From the NCBI GenBank assembly GCA_903866425.1, contig CAIPNN010000126.1, positions 1 to 5,063 on the forward strand: 5,063 nucleotides of DNA, given 5' to 3'. A model generated the notes under the pieces. The model worked only from the letters and a program-made list of their open reading frames with translations, had not been told where the DNA came from and made no database searches. How positions within the stretch are numbered: the first letter of the stretch is position 1; each line of letters opens with the position of its first letter. Origin of the DNA: an uncultured Actinomycetes bacterium. GTDB lineage: Bacteria; Actinomycetota; Thermoleophilia; Miltoncostaeales; Miltoncostaeaceae. This document shows positions 1-5,063 of the stretch, piece after piece. The position numbers and the translations under genes were made by a program.

Positions 1-1188
1 ATGAGCGCCGCGGGTGGGCAGTCCGGCGACACCGTGACCATCACCGCCACCAAGGCCGGATCGCCCAGCGTCAGCTGCACCTACACCGTTGGTAGCGCCA
101 CCTCGTGCGATCTTCCTGCCCTCGCCGATGGCACCTGGAGCATCAGCGCCACCCTCACGGACCCGGCCGGCAACACCTCGGGCCCATCCACGCCGCTCAG
201 CCTCGACATCGATGCCACGGGCCCGTCGGGCCCCGGGGTGCCGTCGATGGCTCCGACCAGCGATACCGGCACCAGCAACTCCGATGGTGTCACCAACGAC
301 ACCACCCCCGAGGTCGTGGTGCCCGGGGCGACGGCTGGCGACACCATCACGGTGTCGGCCACGAACGGCGCCACCACCGTGTCATGCACCTTCGTGGCCG
401 GCCCCGGCGTGAACAGTTGCCCGCTGCCCGCCCTTGGCCCGGGTGACTGGGACATCACGGCGACCAGCGATGCGGTGGACGCGGCCGGCAACGCGACCAT
501 CCCCAGCGCACCCGCCAGGATCACCGTGGATACCTCGAACCCGGCGCCCGGCCTGCCCGATCTGGCATCCGGTAGCGACACAGGGCCATCGGCGAGTGAT
601 GACGTCACCAAGGACCCCACGCCCACCATCGAGGTGCCCGGGGTGAAGCCCGGCAGCACGGTCACCGTGGTTGCCCGCCAGCCCGGCCGCCCGGATGTGG
701 TGTGCACGTTCATCGCATCGGCCACCGTGACCGGGTGCGACCTCGGCGCCCTCGGCGATGGCTCCTGGGATATCACGGCCACCAGCGTTGACCCGGCCGG
801 CAACCAGTCGCCGGCCTCGGCCCCCCTCAGGATCTTCCTCGACACCGCGCCCCCGCCTGCACCGAACAGGCCGATCATCGATGGATCAGCCGCGGGTGGC
901 GGCGCGAGCCCGGGCGCGAGCGCCGGCGGGCTCAGCGTCGTTCCCGATCTTCCCAAGGGCGCACGGCCGTCCATCACGGTGACGGGTGGCACGGATGGCG
1001 ACACCATCACGGTCACGGCCACGAAGGGCGGGAAGGTCATCACCTGTGCCTTCGTCGTGGGCAGGGCCACCTCATGCCGTCTGCCCGTGCTCTCGCCGGG
1101 CCTCTGGACGATCCGGGCCACCTCCGCCGACCCCGCGGGCAACGCCTCGCAGTCGTCGCCGACGCGCAGGGTGCGTATCGGTGGCACC
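1..1188 (+). repeat. Tandem Ig-like repeat array within the first CDS
   Basis: There are four protein-level tandem repeats of roughly 104-111 residues, the first cut by the window edge. The linkers before repeats 2 and 3 carry an S-D-T-G-x-S-x-S/A-D-x-V-T-x-D-x-T-P element (about residues 87-103 and 192-208). The linker before repeat 4 (about 294-312) is instead a Gly/Ala/Ser-rich stretch lacking that element. At DNA level the copies are diverged but clearly related: 331-370 and 991-1030 differ at only about 4 of 40 bases and are exactly 660 bases apart, so in the same frame. Cysteine pairs fall at residues 26/36, 129/140, 235/246 and 349/359. These are all the cysteines in the visible protein. 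Confidence 0.85.
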
Positions 1189-1584
1189 CCCCGACTCAGC
1201 ATCACCGCAACCTCGAGCAAGCCCGTGATGCGGCCGCGCGAGCGGTCCACGTTGACGTACCGCATCCGCAACAGGGGCACCGGCACGGCGCGAAACGTGC
1301 GGCTGGTCGTCAGCATCCCCAGCGGCCTCGCACTCACCAGCCCGCGTGCCACGGCCGTGACGGCCGGTCGGATGCTCGTGACCATCGGCAACATGGCCCC
1401 CGGGGACACCGCCACGCGCCGCGTCAGCGTGGTGGCGCTGAGCACCGCGGTGGGCGCGGTGCTGCCGGTCAAGGCGCGCCTCGCCGGTTCGTCGCTCACG
1501 GGGAGGAACGCCCCCGTGCTGGTGCACCGGGTGGTGGACGCCACGGACAAGACGGCTGGGGCAGGCGTCGCCGTGACCGGGTAG
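1..1584 (+). CDS. Ig-like repeat surface protein with C-terminal DUF11 domain (5' partial)
   Basis: Seen: 527 codons ending at TAG 1582-1584. Four Ig-like repeats lie at about residues 1-75 (partial), 76-181, 182-285 and 286-396. Each has the core G-D-T-x-T-x-x-A near its start, a C-x9/10-C pair, a W-x-I-x-A-T strand and a D-P/A-A-G-N turn. A DUF11-type beta-sandwich follows at about 397-512 (Y-R-I-R-N-R-G-T-G-T-A, then I-P-S-G-L and I-G-N-M-A-P-G-D), then a short tail. The first residues align to the middle of a repeat (compare VPGATAGDT at 107-115), so the ATG at position 1 is internal and the protein is longer upstream; its signal peptide would lie there. Known: such Ig-like arrays and DUF11 domains are common in bacterial adhesins and extracellular stalk proteins. 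Inferred: a secreted or surface structural or adhesive protein. No LPXTG motif, hydrophobic anchor or catalytic motif is seen at the C-terminus, so it may be released or held non-covalently. Substrate or partner unknown. Confidence 0.88.
   Translation: MSAAGGQSGDTVTITATKAGSPSVSCTYTVGSATSCDLPALADGTWSISATLTDPAGNTSGPSTPLSLDIDATGPSGPGVPSMAPTSDTGTSNSDGVTNDTTPEVVVPGATAGDTITVSATNGATTVSCTFVAGPGVNSCPLPALGPGDWDITATSDAVDAAGNATIPSAPARITVDTSNPAPGLPDLASGSDTGPSASDDVTKDPTPTIEVPGVKPGSTVTVVARQPGRPDVVCTFIASATVTGCDLGALGDGSWDITATSVDPAGNQSPASAPLRIFLDTAPPPAPNRPIIDGSAAGGGASPGASAGGLSVVPDLPKGARPSITVTGGTDGDTITVTATKGGKVITCAFVVGRATSCRLPVLSPGLWTIRATSADPAGNASQSSPTRRVRIGGTPRLSITATSSKPVMRPRERSTLTYRIRNRGTGTARNVRLVVSIPSGLALTSPRATAVTAGRMLVTIGNMAPGDTATRRVSVVALSTAVGAVLPVKARLAGSSLTGRNAPVLVHRVVDATDKTAGAGVAVTG
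1189..1536 (+). other. DUF11-type beta-sandwich domain (part of first CDS)
   Basis: Residues about 397-512 follow the familiar DUF11 pattern: a basic, polar N-terminal strand, then T-L-T-Y-R-I-R-N-R-G-T-G-T-A-x-N-V, then V-S-I-P-S-G-L, then I-G-N-M-A-P-G-D-T-A-T and a closing V-x-V strand. It lacks the cysteine pair of the preceding repeats and is richer in arginine (for example R411, R413, R415, R421, R423, R425). DUF11 domains are typically found in extracellular repeat proteins. Here there is one copy next to the C-terminus, as a cap to the Ig-like array. Confidence 0.75.
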
Positions 1585-1593
1585 GCCCCAGCC

Positions 1594-1609
1594 CGTGGGA
1601 AAACCCACG
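1594..1609 (+). terminator. Short hairpin after first gene, possible weak terminator
   Basis: A perfect 6-bp stem CGTGGG/CCCACG with an AAAA loop begins 10 bases after the stop codon of the first gene. A wider complementary pair, GCAGGC at 1561-1566 and GCCTGC at 1614-1619, brackets it and could form a longer structure. There is no run of T immediately after the stem (the only nearby one is CATTTTG at about 1629-1635). It is therefore not a canonical intrinsic terminator. Tract-poor terminators are reported in high-GC actinobacteria, so the role is plausible but unproven. Confidence 0.35.
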
Positions 1610-1766
1610 AATTGCCTGCGTATCAGTCATTTTGTCCGCCCCGCTCCGCTAGAACTCAAGCGTATCGCCGTCGCCATTTGATCCCCGGAGATGCCCTCTG
1701 CGCCGCCAGCTCCCAAAGGCCGGACCCACCCCCCCGTCGAGACCTCTCGCTCGCGTACCGCGTGCT

Positions 1767-1791
1767 GGTGCCGAGCCCCGACCCCGGCACC
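1767..1791. promoter_or_regulatory. Inverted repeat upstream of the second gene
   Basis: GGTGCCG at 1767-1773 is exactly complementary to CGGCACC at 1785-1791, giving a 7-bp stem with an 11-base loop, 60-84 bases before the ATG at 1851. It could be a leader hairpin, an operator half-site pair or chance in GC-rich DNA. No known operator is recognised. Confidence 0.25.
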
Positions 1792-1829
1792 CATCTGCGA
1801 ACCGCCGCGGTGCTCTCGTATCTACGGCT

Positions 1830-1835
1830 GAGGAA
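1830..1835 (+). promoter_or_regulatory. Shine-Dalgarno-like GAGGAA before the second gene
   Basis: GAGGAA is the only purine-rich anti-16S-like element close to ATG 1851, but it sits 15 bases away, farther than the usual 5-10. No ATG, GTG or TTG occurs in the same frame between the TAG at 1650 and the ATG at 1851. The start choice therefore rests on the signal peptide and frame, with only weak support from this site. Confidence 0.4.
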
Positions 1836-1850
1836 CGGATCGGCCTAGCC

Positions 1851-1955
1851 ATGAAGGATTTCCTCGACAAGGTCGCTGGCCGGGCCGCCCGATGGGCTGT
1901 TCTCGGCGCGTGCGCGGTGGCCGCCGTGGCTGCTCCCCAAGTCGCCACAGCTGCG
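1851..1955 (+). other. Sec-type signal peptide of the second CDS
   Basis: Residues 1-35 have a charged start (K2, K7, R11, R14, with D3 and D6), a hydrophobic Ala/Val-rich stretch (about 15-28) and an A-T-A-A exit before I-S-G-T. This fits signal peptidase I cleavage around residue 34 or 35, immediately before the first SdrD-B-like module. C21 lies in L-G-A-C, but the hydrophobic run before it is too short for a confident lipoprotein signal. Confidence 0.8.
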
Positions 1956-4900
1956 ATTTCCGGCACCGCGTTCATGGACTACAACTCCAATGGCGTGAAG
2001 AGCACCGGCGCGTTCACGGCCGGTACGGGCGTGGCCGCGTCGGACGCTGGCGTCCCCGGCGTCACCGTGAACGCCTACGACATGGCGGGCATTCGTGTCG
2101 CCACCACGACCACGGCGGCCGATGGCACTTACACCATCTGCGCGACCGGCTGCACGGGAACTGTTCGGCTCGAGTTCACGACCCCGGCGGGGTACGAGCC
2201 GTCGTTTACGGGGGCGAACAACGAGACGAGCGTGCGGTTTGTCTCCACGACCGCTGCCGGGGTCGACTTCGCGGTCGCCAAGCCAGCGGAGTACTGCCAG
2301 GACAACCCGAGGCTTGTCACTTGCATATTCCCGTTCCTCAGCACTACCTCGCAACCGGGTGCGGTCACCTTGAGCTCGGGATTGGGCGCTCTGGAGTACA
2401 TCGGCCAGAGCGGCATAACGTTTGGTGGCGTCACCGCTGCGGCGCCCAGGCAGGTGAATACGACCGCCCAACTCGGCGCGACATTCGGGGTGGGTGTGGA
2501 TCGCGGCGGCAACGCGTACTTCGGTACGTACGTCAAGCGCCACAGTCCGTACGGGTTTGCTGGCGCGACGAACGCGATCTACAAGGTCGAGATCGGCACC
2601 GGGGCGACGTCGGTCTTTGCGACGCTCGGCAGCAATGCGTTGCCGGCGCATGTCTCCGCATCACCCGGCACCTGGCCCGATTTCGCTGCCGACGGGCTGC
2701 GCTCCGACAACAACCCGAACGACGTCTTTCACCTGGTCGGCCGCGCGGGCACGGGTGACGTTGACGTGACGCCCGATGGCAGCACGCTGTACGCCGTGGA
2801 GATGACCGAAGGCGACCAATCGTCCACCTGGCCGCGCCTGTGGAAAGTTCCGATCAATGGCACGGGTGCGAGCGCGAGCGCTGGCACGCCAGTCAGCTAC
2901 AACATCACGAAACCGGCGACCTTCGGAGGCGTCGCGTGCAGCGGTAAGTGGCATCCGATGGGCATCGGCATGTCGGCCTCGACCATTCTCGTCGGGGGTG
3001 TGTGCGGCGCCGAGGTCCCTGAGCAGACGCGTTCATGGTCGGTGACGAACAGCATTGGCACCGGCGGAAGCCTCTTCGAGTTGACGCTGTCGTCTGCTCC
3101 CGCACTCTCGGTCGGCGATCTCATCACGGTCTCGAATCTGAGCCGTTCAGACAACTGCGTATTTGCTGCATGTTCGAATCTGGAGCGGACATCTGTGCCG
3201 ATCGTTTCGATCTCGGGCAACAGGGTGGTGTACGACAGCGGACAGAGCTGGGCGCAGTACCTGGGCGCGGCCGCCACGTCGGGCACCGTGGGCTCCGCCA
3301 CCTCCGTGGCGACAAAGGGGACGGCTGCCTTCGTACTGGAGTTCGATCCCTCGGCGCAGACGTTCACCACGCGTGCGGCAGTCAGCCTCGACTATCCGAA
3401 AGCACGCGGCGTCAACTTCGACGTCATAGCCCCGTTCACCGGTGGCCAGAGCACGGAGTGGCACGCGTGGAATGACTGGGACGACCAGATTGGAGCGAAG
3501 TCGCCCGCCGTGTGGAGCATGCCTTTGCTCGCCAACATCGAGACGCGGGCCGACGGGTCGCTCGCGCTGGCATTCCGCGACCGCTGGATGGACCAAACCA
3601 CGCCGAACACAATCGACTACGACTCCCCGCCCGGATCGCCGCGGGCCGCAGACGCCAGTCTTGGCGGCGGTGACATCCTTCTGTTGTGTAAGACAGGGTC
3701 GTCGTATGTGAAGGAGACGAACGGCGTCTGCGGCACCACGACCGGTGCCAGAGTCTCAGGACTGCTGACCGGCGAGTCGAGCACCGCTCGTGCGGACTCA
3801 CCTCTCTTCTACAGCACCGTGTTCTCGTCGTATTTCCCGTACGGACATCCGTACACGGGGCAGGGCGGCGTGGCCACGATGCCGGGCAGCCCCACGCTGT
3901 GGAGCACCGTCTACGACATCAATGGCCTCTACCAGCAGGGCGTGAAGGCGCTCGGTCCGTGCGCCCCACGCGCCGATACGTACGGCCCATGCGGCCCCGC
4001 GGGCGTTGATGACGGCGCGCTGCAGGCTGGGCAGGTCCTCAACTACAACGCCGGAAACGGGGGGATTCCCGGCGGATGCCCTGGCGGGGACTGTTGGGGC
4101 AAGGGCAATGGTCTCGGCGACCTCGAACTCGTCTGTGATGCGGCCCCCGTGCAGATCGGCAACCGCGTCTGGATCGACACCAACAACAACGGCATTCAGG
4201 ATCCTGGCGAGCAGCCTGCCCCCGGCGTCACGGTGCGCCTGTTCGACGCGACGAGCACGCTCGTCGGCACCGCGGTCACAGACGCCAACGGCTTGTACTA
4301 CTTCAGCTCGACCGTCAGTGAAGCGGCGGCTGGCAACGGTGACAACGCGGGCGGTGGACTCACCGCGGGTGCGGCGTTCACCGTGCGTCTCAACAACCCC
4401 GCCGACTACACCGGATCAGGCCCACTGGCACCGTACGTCTTGACGAGCGCCACTCAGTCGAGCACGGGGGCCGGTTCGCAGAGCACCGCCGTCGACTCGA
4501 ACGCGACACTCGTCTCCGGCTATCCGCAGGTCTCCGTCCCCGCTCGCGCCGCCGGCCAGAACAACCACACCTTCGACATCGGTTTCACAGCCCCGATCGT
4601 CGTCGGCATGGGCGACAAGACGTGGATCGACACCAACTCAAACGGTGTGCAGGATGCCGGTGAGCCGGCGCTGCCGGGCGTGGTCGTGAATCTTCTGAAC
4701 CCGGATGGGTCGCCCGCGACGGATGCCCAGGGCAATCCGGTGGCCTCGGTCACGACGGACGCCAACGGGGCCTACTTCATCGGCAACCTGCTGCCGGGTT
4801 CCTACAAGGCAAGGTTCACCCTTCCGAGCGGGTATGCCTTCACCTCCACGGGTGCGGGCGCCTCGGGAACCGACTCGAATCCATCCCCGGGAGTGAACCC

Positions 4901-5063
4901 GCTGATCGGCACGACCGGTACGTTCACGATCGCGGGCTCGGCGACAGGCGACACGACGTCCTCGACGCAGCCGAACGCCACGTACGCCAACCTGACCATC
5001 GATGCGGGCGTGGTGCCCCTGGTGGGCATGGGCGACAAGACGTGGATCGACACCAACTCAAAC
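1851..5063 (+). CDS. Large secreted SdrD-B-like multi-module protein with propeller-like core (3' partial)
   Basis: Seen: 1071 codons with no stop, running off the right edge. ATG 1851 is the first possible start after an in-frame TAG at 1650 and opens a signal peptide (residues 1 to about 35). Modules: SdrD-B/Cna-B-like 1 (36-142); a core of unknown function with beta-propeller character (about 149-763); SdrD-B-like 2 (769-918), 3 (919-1058) and the start of 4 (1059-1071). Core motifs include Y-V-K-R-H (about 227-231), V-G-R-A-G-T-G-D-V (296-304), T-P-D-G-S-T-L-Y-A-V, W-H-A-W-N-D-W-D-D-Q (from 537), A-F-R-D-R-W (574-579), G-G-G-D-I-L-L-L-C (605-613) and G-N-G-L-G-D-L-E-L-V-C-D (752-763). Fifteen cysteines lie between 97 and 762, and none in the later modules. 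Known: SdrD-B modules are rigid extracellular spacers, some Ca-binding. From memory, similar SdrD-B/core/SdrD-B proteins occur in environmental bacteria with no defined role. Inferred: a surface or extracellular structural or adhesive protein. Anchor not visible. Confidence 0.92.
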   Translation, partial: MKDFLDKVAGRAARWAVLGACAVAAVAAPQVATAAISGTAFMDYNSNGVKSTGAFTAGTGVAASDAGVPGVTVNAYDMAGIRVATTTTAADGTYTICATGCTGTVRLEFTTPAGYEPSFTGANNETSVRFVSTTAAGVDFAVAKPAEYCQDNPRLVTCIFPFLSTTSQPGAVTLSSGLGALEYIGQSGITFGGVTAAAPRQVNTTAQLGATFGVGVDRGGNAYFGTYVKRHSPYGFAGATNAIYKVEIGTGATSVFATLGSNALPAHVSASPGTWPDFAADGLRSDNNPNDVFHLVGRAGTGDVDVTPDGSTLYAVEMTEGDQSSTWPRLWKVPINGTGASASAGTPVSYNITKPATFGGVACSGKWHPMGIGMSASTILVGGVCGAEVPEQTRSWSVTNSIGTGGSLFELTLSSAPALSVGDLITVSNLSRSDNCVFAACSNLERTSVPIVSISGNRVVYDSGQSWAQYLGAAATSGTVGSATSVATKGTAAFVLEFDPSAQTFTTRAAVSLDYPKARGVNFDVIAPFTGGQSTEWHAWNDWDDQIGAKSPAVWSMPLLANIETRADGSLALAFRDRWMDQTTPNTIDYDSPPGSPRAADASLGGGDILLLCKTGSSYVKETNGVCGTTTGARVSGLLTGESSTARADSPLFYSTVFSSYFPYGHPYTGQGGVATMPGSPTLWSTVYDINGLYQQGVKALGPCAPRADTYGPCGPAGVDDGALQAGQVLNYNAGNGGIPGGCPGGDCWGKGNGLGDLELVCDAAPVQIGNRVWIDTNNNGIQDPGEQPAPGVTVRLFDATSTLVGTAVTDANGLYYFSSTVSEAAAGNGDNAGGGLTAGAAFTVRLNNPADYTGSGPLAPYVLTSATQSSTGAGSQSTAVDSNATLVSGYPQVSVPARAAGQNNHTFDIGFTAPIVVGMGDKTWIDTNSNGVQDAGEPALPGVVVNLLNPDGSPATDAQGNPVASVTTDANGAYFIGNLLPGSYKARFTLPSGYAFTSTGAGASGTDSNPSPGVNPLIGTTGTFTIAGSATGDTTSSTQPNATYANLTIDAGVVPLVGMGDKTWIDTNSN
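1956..2276 (+). other. SdrD-B/Cna-B-like module 1 (part of second CDS)
   Basis: Residues about 36-142 begin I-S-G-T-A-F-M-D-Y-N-S-N-G and continue with G-V-P-G-V-T-V-N-A-Y-D, A-D-G-T-Y and a terminal V-D-F-A-V strand. This is the usual order of a prealbumin-like SdrD-B/Cna-B fold. Unlike the later modules it has two cysteines (C97 and C101, C-x3-C), and its loop is expanded by a Gly/Thr/Ala-rich stretch before G-V-P-G-V. It sits directly after the signal peptide, as an N-terminal cap to the core. Confidence 0.75.
2295..4139 (+). other. Core region of unknown function, beta-propeller-like (part of second CDS)
   Basis: Residues about 149-763 start with C-Q-D-N-P-R-L-V-T-C (149-158) and end with G-N-G-L-G-D-L-E-L-V-C-D. 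Several segments resemble propeller blades: G-V-G-V-D-R-G-G-N-A-Y-F then A-I-Y-K-V-E; D-V-D-V-T-P-D-G-S-T-L-Y then L-W-K-V-P-I; A-F-V-L-E-F-D-P; and I-E-T-R-A-D-G-S-L-A-L-A-F-R-D-R. This call rests on blade-like strand patterns, not on a named family. Cysteines fall as close pairs (149/158, 363/385, 436/441, 613/627, 704/714, 743/748) plus C762, suggesting disulfides and export. No enzymatic active site is recognised. Confidence 0.55.
4605..4643 (+). repeat. Direct repeat copy 1 (39 bp, start of module 3)
   Basis: These 39 bases are identical to 5025-5063, exactly 420 bases (140 codons) downstream and in the same frame. They encode G-M-G-D-K-T-W-I-D-T-N-S-N at the start of an SdrD-B-like module. 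The bases just upstream differ (C versus G at 4604/5024 and 4601/5021), so identity begins at the module boundary. Confidence 0.9.
5025..5063 (+). repeat. Direct repeat copy 2 (39 bp, start of module 4, cut by window)
   Basis: This is an identical copy of 4605-4643 that reaches the last base of the window, so the identity may extend further right. It marks the beginning of another SdrD-B-like module and shows that the protein continues. Confidence 0.9.

Larger units (their letters stand above)
1585..1850. other. Intergenic region between the two surface-protein genes
   Basis: This 266-base non-coding gap contains a short perfect hairpin just after the first stop codon, a second inverted repeat about 60 bases before the next start, and a GAGGAA element at 1830-1835. 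A TATCTA at 1819-1824 resembles a -10 box, but no matching -35 sits 16-18 bases upstream, so I do not call a promoter. A frame-3 stop (TAG 1650-1652) ends any upstream extension of the next gene. A 78-codon TTG-initiated open frame (1612-1848) fills most of the gap, but its arginine- and proline-rich product looks like translated non-coding GC-rich DNA. Confidence 0.6.
4155..5063 (+). repeat. Tandem SdrD-B-like modules 2-4 (part of second CDS)
   Basis: Modules start at residues 769, 919 and 1059, each with I/M-G-(N/D)-(R/K)-x-W-I-D-T-N-(N/S)-N. Where complete they continue G-(I/V)-Q-D-x-G-E-x-x-x-P-G-V, then T-D-A-N-G-x-Y-(Y/F)-F and a closing strand (F-D-I-G-F, or L-T-I-D-A-G-V). The D-x-N-x-N-G-x-x-D loop matches the calcium-binding type loop known from staphylococcal Sdr B repeats. 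Spacing between conserved tryptophan codons is 453 bases (4170 to 4623) and then 420 bases (4623 to 5043). TGGATCGACACCAAC is identical in all three. No cysteines are present. The array is cut by the window edge, so the total number of modules is unknown. Confidence 0.85.

Noticed and set aside
81..1550. 489-codon open frame on the minus strand opposite the first gene
   Set aside because: It lies wholly antisense to a protein with clear Ig-like repeats and DUF11. Its product shows no domain, and long antisense frames are expected in repetitive GC-rich DNA with strong third-position bias.
1072..1608. 178-codon minus-strand frame
   Set aside because: Its Arg/Gly/His-rich composition is typical of an out-of-frame reading of GC-rich coding DNA, and it overlaps the real gene.
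1632..1655. TTGTCC and TAGAAC as -35/-10 boxes
   Set aside because: The spacing is only 12 bases, too short for a sigma-70-type promoter.
1612..1848. 78-codon TTG-initiated plus-strand frame in the intergenic gap
   Set aside because: It has no ribosome-binding site, Pro/Arg-rich unstructured composition and no recognisable motif. It overlaps the inverted repeat and the leader of the next gene.
1902..1913. Possible lipobox L-G-A-C at residues 18-21 of the second protein
   Set aside because: Only about four hydrophobic residues precede it, and a better signal peptidase I site follows at about residue 34, right before the first module.
1649..1975. 108-codon minus-strand frame across the gap and signal-peptide region
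   Set aside because: It overlaps the well-supported signal peptide and start of the second gene, and its Ala/Arg/Gly-rich product has no features.
1845..2651. 268-codon minus-strand frame opposite the second gene
   Set aside because: Its Arg-rich shadow translation lies opposite a strong reading frame with conserved domain motifs.
1892..2758. 288-codon plus-strand frame inside the second gene
   Set aside because: It is the +2 shadow of the real frame, with a His/Arg/Gly-rich product and no motif. The real frame has a signal peptide and SdrD-B motifs.
4605..5063. CRISPR-like or mobile-element direct repeats
   Set aside because: The 39-bp copies are 420 bases apart, in frame and encode the same module start, so they reflect protein-domain duplication rather than an array or target-site duplication.

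Overview
This is a high-GC window with strong G/C bias at third codon positions. It holds two long plus-strand genes for exported, repeat-built surface or secreted proteins, each cut by a window edge. The composition, domain types and lack of Gram-negative features suggest a high-GC Actinomycetota-like bacterium, possibly an environmental lineage. This is an inference from style only: no rRNA or marker gene is present.

Layout. (1) Positions 1-1584 are the C-terminal 527 residues of a protein made of tandem bacterial Ig-like repeats, each with its own cysteine pair, followed by one DUF11-type beta-sandwich. The ATG at position 1 lies inside a repeat, so the real start is upstream. (2) Positions 1585-1850 are a 266-base gap with two small perfect inverted repeats and a distant Shine-Dalgarno-like GAGGAA, but no convincing promoter. 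(3) Positions 1851-5063 are one uninterrupted reading frame of 1071 codons that runs off the right edge. It encodes a signal peptide, one SdrD-B/Cna-B-like module, a cysteine-containing region of about 630 residues that looks like a beta-propeller, and a series of SdrD-B-like modules with a D-x-N-x-N-G-x-x-D calcium-type loop. The window ends just inside the fourth SdrD-B-like module overall.

Both proteins look like cell-surface or extracellular scaffold or adhesion proteins. Neither has a recognisable enzyme signature, and no anchoring signal is visible: the first protein ends without one and the second has no visible C-terminus. The most interesting points are the one-disulfide-per-repeat pattern in the first protein, an apparent inserted module inside the propeller-like region of the second, and the recently duplicated SdrD-B module boundary (39 identical bases, 420 apart). 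I see no mobile element, CRISPR array, RNA gene or defence system, and nothing that amounts to a clearly new multi-gene system.
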